56,896 bases of DNA, from positions 1 through 56,896 of the forward strand of contig CATJBQ010000151.1 in assembly GCA_949738465.1 (NCBI GenBank), given 5' to 3'. Below, one piece after another: positions 52,447 to 56,896 of the stretch (its first letter is position 1; each line of letters starts with the position of its first letter). Both the position numbers and the translations under genes were made by a program. The stretch comes from an uncultured Lachnospiraceae bacterium (GTDB lineage: Bacteria; Bacillota; Clostridia; Lachnospirales; Lachnospiraceae). The notes beneath the pieces were generated by a model that saw only the letters and a list, made by a program, of their open reading frames with translations, ran no database searches and was not told the DNA's origin.

Positions 52447-53867
52447 GGCTCCTGCTCCTTCAGCCTCACACGGTCCCCGGCTTCCACCTGCTTCTCGCTG
52501 GAAACAATGATCCTGGTATCCGGCAAAACCGCCCCCTCCACCGCGGCCTTTGTCTCATCCTGGTCCTTCAGTGTCACCCGGATCTGTTCCGCCCGCAGCT
52601 CCTTTCCCAGAATGCTGCTCTGTTCCTTAACCGACAGGCAGTAGTATCCCCTGCTGTCCTGGCGCAGGGCGGTGAGAGGAACAATCATCTCGTATTTTTC
52701 TGCGGACTTCTTTTCCAGCGAAAAAGCTGCCTGACCCGCCCAGGGCTCCTGAAGCTCCAAAGGCCCGGCCTTCAGCAAAAGGATCTCCTGGCCGTCCCGG
52801 GCCTCCTTTTGTACCGTAAACCCCGTAACAGCCGTCTTGCATTTCTCCTTTCCCGGAAGCTTCACCATGATCTCGTCCCCCACCGCCAGCCGCTCCTGCT
52901 CCTCCACCGGAAGCTCTGCCGTAAAAAGAAGGCCGCCGGTTCCGATCCCCAACAGTTCGCTGCCGCTGGTAACCGTCCCTGCTGCCACACCGGGATTTTG
53001 GAAAATCCCCGCTGCCCCAGCGCAGAGCTCTCCCTCTGCTTCCACCAGCTTCTCCAGCTCCGAGAGCTTCTCCCTTGCCGTATCCACGGCAAGCTGTGCG
53101 CTTTCCACCCCCAGATCTGCTGTTCTTCGCGTTTTCACCTGGTTCTTCCGGGTAACCGCATCGCTCTGCTCCGCCGCCCGATGCGCCTGCTCTGCCTGGG
53201 AAACAGCCTGACTGGCGCTTTCCAGGCGCTGGTCTGCCCCGGCCAACGCCTGCCGGGCCGCATCCAGACGCTGCTGCTCTGCCTCCGTCTCATCCGGGAC
53301 TCCTGTACCTCCATCCACTTCCAGGGCTCTTTCTCCTTCCTCACGTCCTTCTCCGGCCACTTCCAGGGCGGCCTCCGCTTCGCGAAGCTCTGCCACAGCC
53401 TGCTCTCTGACTTCCTCTGCTTCACGAAGCTCTGCCCGGGCCTCCTCCAGCGACCGCTCCGCCTCGGCAGCCGCCGGAATCCAGGCATCCTCCTGCTGGT
53501 TCAGCCTGGCCTGCTCCAGAGAAAGCTCCGCCTCCTGTAAGACCCGCTCCAGTTCTTCCTTTCGTTTCATCAGATACTCCATCTGGAACCGGAGCAGCAC
53601 ATCCCCCTCCTTCACCGCCGCCCCGTCCGAAAGGCATTCCTCCACCAGGCATCCCTCCGGCGCCAGGAACGTCACCTTCTCTGCCGGCTCCACCGTTCCC
53701 TCTCCCTTGAGACGGTACGTAATCCTGCCGCTCTCTGCTTTCTGCACCTGTACCGTGGGGATCGTCATGGCGTCTGCTCCCCGTGAAATCACGGTACAAG
53801 CCACGATCACGACAAAAAATGAGGCCAGCGCCTTTCCATACCGTTTTCTTCTATCCTGCTGCTCCAT
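52443..53867 (-). CDS. HlyD/RND-type periplasmic adaptor protein
   Basis: 474 residues: N-terminal membrane anchor (11-31), the barrel-sandwich half VTFLAPEGCLVEECLSDGAA, then a long alpha-helical hairpin rich in Glu/Ala/Gln (about 85-270), followed by the second sandwich half (GVAAGTVTSGSELLGIGTGG) and a beta-barrel (ERLAVGDEIMVKLPG). Adaptors of this type link a MacB-like permease to the extracellular side in Gram-positive bacteria. The ATG has AAGGAG and follows the stop region repeat. Confidence 0.88.
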   Translation of the reverse strand: MEQQDRRKRYGKALASFFVVIVACTVISRGADAMTIPTVQVQKAESGRITYRLKGEGTVEPAEKVTFLAPEGCLVEECLSDGAAVKEGDVLLRFQMEYLMKRKEELERVLQEAELSLEQARLNQQEDAWIPAAAEAERSLEEARAELREAEEVREQAVAELREAEAALEVAGEGREEGERALEVDGGTGVPDETEAEQQRLDAARQALAGADQRLESASQAVSQAEQAHRAAEQSDAVTRKNQVKTRRTADLGVESAQLAVDTAREKLSELEKLVEAEGELCAGAAGIFQNPGVAAGTVTSGSELLGIGTGGLLFTAELPVEEQERLAVGDEIMVKLPGKEKCKTAVTGFTVQKEARDGQEILLLKAGPLELQEPWAGQAAFSLEKKSAEKYEMIVPLTALRQDSRGYYCLSVKEQSSILGKELRAEQIRVTLKDQDETKAAVEGAVLPDTRIIVSSEKQVEAGDRVRLKEQEP

Positions 53868-53894
53868 CGCAATCTCCTTCCATCCTTATTTTTC

Positions 53895-53993
53895 ACTCCT
53901 TTAAGCCCGAAGCCGCAATGCCCTGCTACTCCTTTAAGCCCGAAGCCGCAATGCCCTGCTACTCCTTTAAACCCGAAGCCGCAATTCCCTGCT
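53895..53993. repeat. Three 33-bp tandem units spanning the permease stop codon
   Basis: Units 53895-53927, 53928-53960 and 53961-53993; the first two are identical and the third differs at two positions. Each encodes in frame QGIAASGLKE plus a stop (TAG, TAG, TGA) and carries an AAAGGAG before the stop. Only the most upstream copy (third unit) is translated as the permease C-terminus. Confidence 0.95.
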
Positions 53994-54609
53994 CCAGAAA
54001 GCTCTGTCCCCACAAAAACAGCAGCGGCGCCGCAATCTGCCAAAAGATCCGAAGCTCCCCGGCCCCGTCCATGGCCGCCGCCTCCAGTAAGGAAGCCGGA
54101 ATTCCCAGGAACGCTTTTGTGGTGAGAAATACAAAAAAAGTGGCGAAGATCCCCGGCAGGATCACCGCAGCCTGGGTATCAATGAGCCCAAGACGGTTCA
54201 GTACCAGATAGCCGGACACCATCGTCACCTGAAAGGGCAGGAGCATCAACACCATATAGAGATAAAACAGCGCCCGCCTTCCGGGAAAATTGAAATGCGC
54301 AAAGGCCCAGGCTGCCGGAACGCCCACCAGAAGCTGTCCCGCAAGCTGGGGCAGTACCTGATACACCGAATTCCAGAAGGTCACGAAAAATCCCGGAGAA
54401 TCCAGAAGCAGCTCCACATATCCCCGCAGCGTGGGATACCGGGGCAGAGGATGAAATCGAACACCAGTTCCGTTTTCCAGCAGTACACCGCCAAAGCACT
54501 CCAGAATCTCCTGCTCCCCGTAAAAGGAGCCTGCCACCAGCAAAAGCAAAGGCGCCCACACCAGAAGCGCCAGCAACACCAGCCAGAAAGCCATCAGTTT
54601 TCTTCCCAT
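53959..54609 (-). CDS. Carbohydrate-type ABC permease (MalG group)
   Basis: 216 residues from the ATG at 54609 (AGGAGG). Membrane segments and an EAA loop in IPASLLEAAAMDGAGELRIF mark the MalG group. The family is usually about 270 residues, so this protein is short, ending EQGIAASGLKE immediately after the EAA region, without the last membrane segment. The 33-bp repeat lies over its 3' end and may have caused the truncation. Confidence 0.75.
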   Translation of the reverse strand: MGRKLMAFWLVLLALLVWAPLLLLVAGSFYGEQEILECFGGVLLENGTGVRFHPLPRYPTLRGYVELLLDSPGFFVTFWNSVYQVLPQLAGQLLVGVPAAWAFAHFNFPGRRALFYLYMVLMLLPFQVTMVSGYLVLNRLGLIDTQAAVILPGIFATFFVFLTTKAFLGIPASLLEAAAMDGAGELRIFWQIAAPLLFLWGQSFLEQGIAASGLKE

Positions 54610-55643
54610 CCCTGCCTCCTCTTTCTGCCCCGCCCTTTTTTTGAAACGCCCCCAAAGGCGCCCCTGCTTTTTTGCCAGAGAGGCCACAGAAGCCCCATCA
54701 GCAGCAGGGCCAGAAGAACCGCGCCGGCCGCCATTTTCTGGATATCCAGCGCCGCAAACCAGTTGTTAAATAAATGCTGCAGCATATAGATGCTTTCGTG
54801 GGGATAATCCCCGGCGATCAGATAGGCTTCCCGGAATACCTTAAAGCAGTTTATCACAGAAAGCACCGTGATCACCAACACGGAAGCGGAGAGCTGGGGC
54901 AGCGTCACAAAGAAAAAACACTGCCGCCTTCCCGCACCGTCGATGCGGGCCGCCTCGTACTGCTCGTGGGGGATGTCCGCAAGGCCGGCCAGCCACAAAA
55001 TCATGTCATATCCCATATTTTTCCACAGATAAGTAAATACCAGCACTCCAAAAGCCGCGCCGCTGTGGAGCCAGTCCACCGGAGAAGCCCCAAGAAGCTT
55101 TAATATCTCATTCCAAAAACCGCCGCGGTCAAAAAACAGCCGCCACAGCAGTACCACCGAGGCCACCAGCACCGCCAGCGGAAACAAAAACGTGGTTTTT
55201 AAGCATTCCCGGAGTCTTCCTGCCTTGCACGCCCGAAGCCCCAGCGCGCACAGCAGCGATAACGCCAGCAGCAGCGGCACGCACACCGCCATAAACCGCA
55301 GGGTATTTCGGGCCGCCTGCCAGAACGCCTGGTTGGTAAGGACATTTTTATAATTTTCCATCCCGGCAAATTCCGTTCCCATGGCGTTCAGAAAGGAGCG
55401 CCGCACCACATCCAGAAAGGGAATGCAGACAAAAACCAGCACGCCCATCAGGCTCAGCGCCAGGAATAACATTCCCAGCGCCGCCTGTTTCCCACGGCGT
55501 CTCCCGCCCCGGCCGCCCGCATCTTTGCGGCAGCTCTTACTCTGCCCGCCCGCATCTTTGCGGCAGTTCCTACTCCGCCCGGTAGGTATCCACCCTGGTC
55601 TGGATTCCCGATAGAATTTCTTCGAGTTCTTTACTTCCATCAT
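54594..55643 (-). CDS. Sugar ABC transporter permease (MalF group)
   Basis: Up to 349 residues from an ATG at 55643. Residues about 20-45 contain the tandem CRKDAGG repeats, so the N-terminus before KQAALGMLFLAL is a repeat artefact of uncertain translation. Six membrane segments and EAA loop EAARIDGAGRRQCFFFVTLP are clear. It overlaps the frameshifted SBP gene by 74 bases at its start and the next permease by 16 bases, typical of a compact operon. Confidence 0.85.
   Translation of the reverse strand: MMEVKNSKKFYRESRPGWIPTGRSRNCRKDAGGQSKSCRKDAGGRGGRRRGKQAALGMLFLALSLMGVLVFVCIPFLDVVRRSFLNAMGTEFAGMENYKNVLTNQAFWQAARNTLRFMAVCVPLLLALSLLCALGLRACKAGRLRECLKTTFLFPLAVLVASVVLLWRLFFDRGGFWNEILKLLGASPVDWLHSGAAFGVLVFTYLWKNMGYDMILWLAGLADIPHEQYEAARIDGAGRRQCFFFVTLPQLSASVLVITVLSVINCFKVFREAYLIAGDYPHESIYMLQHLFNNWFAALDIQKMAAGAVLLALLLMGLLWPLWQKSRGAFGGVSKKGRGRKRRQGWEEN
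55515..55580. repeat. 33-bp tandem duplication across the SBP stop / permease start
   Basis: Units 55515-55547 and 55548-55580, starting GCCCGCATCTTTGCGGCAG, with three differences. One contains the SBP stop (GAGTAG), the other the equivalent GAGTAA. Confidence 0.9.
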
Positions 55644-56877
55644 AATATCCTGCCGCCTCTTCCATAATCAGGTCCTGCAAAATGCCATCCGCAAATACCT
55701 GTGTTTTTAAATCTTCTGTCTTTTCGAACATTTGTTCTAATTCTGTTTTCAAAGGAGCCGCGAAGTTAAAATTGGCATTATTTTCTTCGCCTGCCTCTCC
55801 CTCTTCTCCATCTCCAATCTCTGTGATCATAACGCTTCCCATCATATCCCCTTGCTCCTCGAGGCTGTCGCTTCCCTGTGCCACAAACGCTTCCTGAGAG
55901 GACGTGTTCATGGGCAGGCCGTCCTGCAGGTCATAGTCCTGCACCTCCGCTGAAAACAGCAGCCGCAAAAATTCCTCCGCAAGCTCCGGCTCCCTGGCCG
56001 CGCTGTTGATCCCGGCCACTCCGTGGGGAATAAAGCTGTCTTTTCCATAAACCGTGGGATAGCTCCTTTCCCGGATAACCGAAAAAGGTATCATGGTTTC
56101 AAAAACGCCTTTAATCTCTAAGAAAGCAGTTCTTCCTCTGTGCCTCCCGGCATATAGAATCCCAGCACCATGCCTCCGTAATCCTCCATCTCCTCCTCGT
56201 AATCATTGATCATCACCGCATCATAACGCCTGCCGATTTCCCGGATGCAGGAAAGACAGCGGCTTAACGCCTCCTGTGAGAGCTTTCCGTCCCCGTCAAA
56301 CAGCTCCTCCCCATAGAGCCTTAAGAACAGCTCCGTCAATTCCTGATAGCTGTAGCCGGACATGAATTTCTCCGGATGCTCCTCAAGCCAAGCCTCCAGC
56401 GTCGTCAGGCTGTCCGCCGCATCCAGAAGCTCCTGGCTGCCAAACAAAAGAGGAATTCCGTAGCGCATGGGCATAGCATAAATTTTCCCGTCCGCTTCCC
56501 GATAGCTTTCGGCAATTTTTTTCTTAAGGGTCCCCTCCGAAATCATGGGATCGAATATCCCGGAAAGATCCTTAAGAACCCCTTTTTCAATCAACGATTC
56601 CACCGGAAGGCCGTCCAGAAGCAGCACGTCCGCCCCATTTTGATTTAAAAGCTCCGTATTCAGCACCCGCAATTGGTCTGCTCTGGTTGCCGTGGTGTCA
56701 GAGGCCCCGGTCTTGTAGGATATTTCAACCTCCGGATGCTTCTGCCGGAAGATCCCGATGGCCTGCCGCACCGTCTGATTCTCCTTAAGCCCGTATATGG
56801 TCAGTTGCCGTTCCCCGCCGCTTCCCGCATTTTCGTCAAAATAGTAATGCTTCAGGCTTACCTGGTTTCCCATAAAG
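55570..56877 (-). pseudogene. Solute-binding protein, frameshifted and cut by the contig end
   Basis: Two adjacent frames form one SBP. The first, 56118-56877, includes RQLTIYGLKENQTVRQAIGI, VLLLDGLPVESLIEKGVLKD and YAMPMRYGIPLLF, and ends EEELLS with a stop at 56118. The second, from about 56115, reads FLEIKGVFETMIPFSVIRER then GINSAAREPELAEEFLRLLF. Restoring one base near 56115-56120 would join them as SLEIKGVF. The N-terminus, with the expected signal peptide, is missing at the window edge. The protein is the binding component for the two following permeases. Confidence 0.75.
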
Positions 56878-56896
56878 CTGTCTCTTATACACATTC
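56878..56896 (-). other. Tn5/Nextera mosaic-end adapter sequence at contig edge
   Basis: CTGTCTCTTATACACAT at 56878-56894 matches 17 bases of the Tn5 mosaic end used in Nextera libraries. It makes the artificial protein start MCIRDS in the minus frame. It is not biological. Confidence 0.96.

Noticed and set aside
53895-53993. CRISPR-like repeat array
   Set aside because: The 33-bp units are directly abutting with no spacers and are in-frame copies of the permease C-terminus.
56860-56896. MCIRDS as a protein start or signal peptide
   Set aside because: It is translation of the Nextera mosaic end.
1-56896. rRNA, tRNA, insertion sequence, prophage or replication origin
   Set aside because: Reading both strands gave no transposase or integrase core, tRNA cloverleaf with CCA context, rRNA segment or DnaA-box cluster that I could support.

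Overview
The window looks like a chromosomal contig from a gut-type Lachnospiraceae (Bacillota, Clostridia). The basis is GC near 50%, strong AGGAGG ribosome-binding sites, a T-box leader on a trp operon, a DUF4250 gene, YesM/YesN-type two-component proteins, several SBP-permease-permease sugar transporters that lack their own ATPase, a DUF5808/YtrA-type pair and a clostridial crotonase. The genus cannot be resolved from the sequence. Both ends are technically suspect. The right end carries a Tn5/Nextera mosaic-end sequence (56878-56894). The left end is a mosaic of trp operon pieces with the middles missing. No rRNA, tRNA, CRISPR array or intact mobile element was seen.

Layout. (1) 1-1160, minus strand: a Trp T-box leader followed by a collapsed trpE/trpD segment, then an Rpn-family nuclease gene that has also lost its middle. 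(2) 1384-10761, minus strand: a nine-kilobase carbohydrate operon in the order SBP, two permeases, DUF2961/GH172 hydrolase, trans-sulfuration PLP enzyme, UroD-like protein, YesM-type kinase, YesN-type regulator. (3) 10762-18272: an AT-rich gap with gene debris, an AAA ATPase, a GADGPTS-motif protein, an MFS transporter, DUF4250, a PlsC-type acyltransferase, a diguanylate cyclase and a divergent hybrid histidine kinase. (4) 18269-22027: a polar amino acid ABC transporter, a Cys-rich small protein and a divergent LysR regulator. (5) 22210-29551: a coiled-coil small protein, glycogen phosphorylase, an AraC regulator, a lone crotonase, ferritin, and a DUF5808 membrane protein with a YtrA-like GntR repressor. 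(6) 29676-41742: a glycan locus with a GH38 alpha-mannosidase fused to a sialate O-acetylesterase-like domain, a GntR/LacI-type regulator, a GH99/WbsX-like protein, two permeases, a DUF6259-like hydrolase and a divergent SBP. (7) 41812-51294, minus strand: MATE, LarB, membrane-fused spermidine synthase-like protein, UppP, Na/Pi cotransporter, RsmF-type methyltransferase, degenerate sigma-like protein, HD-GYP response regulator and HPt protein. (8) 51346-56877, minus strand: an operon joining a sugar-type importer (SBP, frameshifted; two permeases) to an HlyD adaptor and a MacB-like permease.

How it fits together. Two loci (regions 2 and 6) are complete uptake-and-degradation units for complex glycans that probably depend on a shared MsmK-like ATPase encoded elsewhere. 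In region 6, three similar 18-bp near-palindromes lie in the two divergent promoter regions, and two of them cover -35 boxes, so the GntR/LacI-type protein probably controls the whole locus. Region 2 is unusual because a C-S lyase type PLP enzyme and a UroD/corrinoid-methyltransferase-like protein sit inside a glycan operon. Region 8 mixes import and export components, and its gene junctions carry 33-bp tandem duplications across stop codons.
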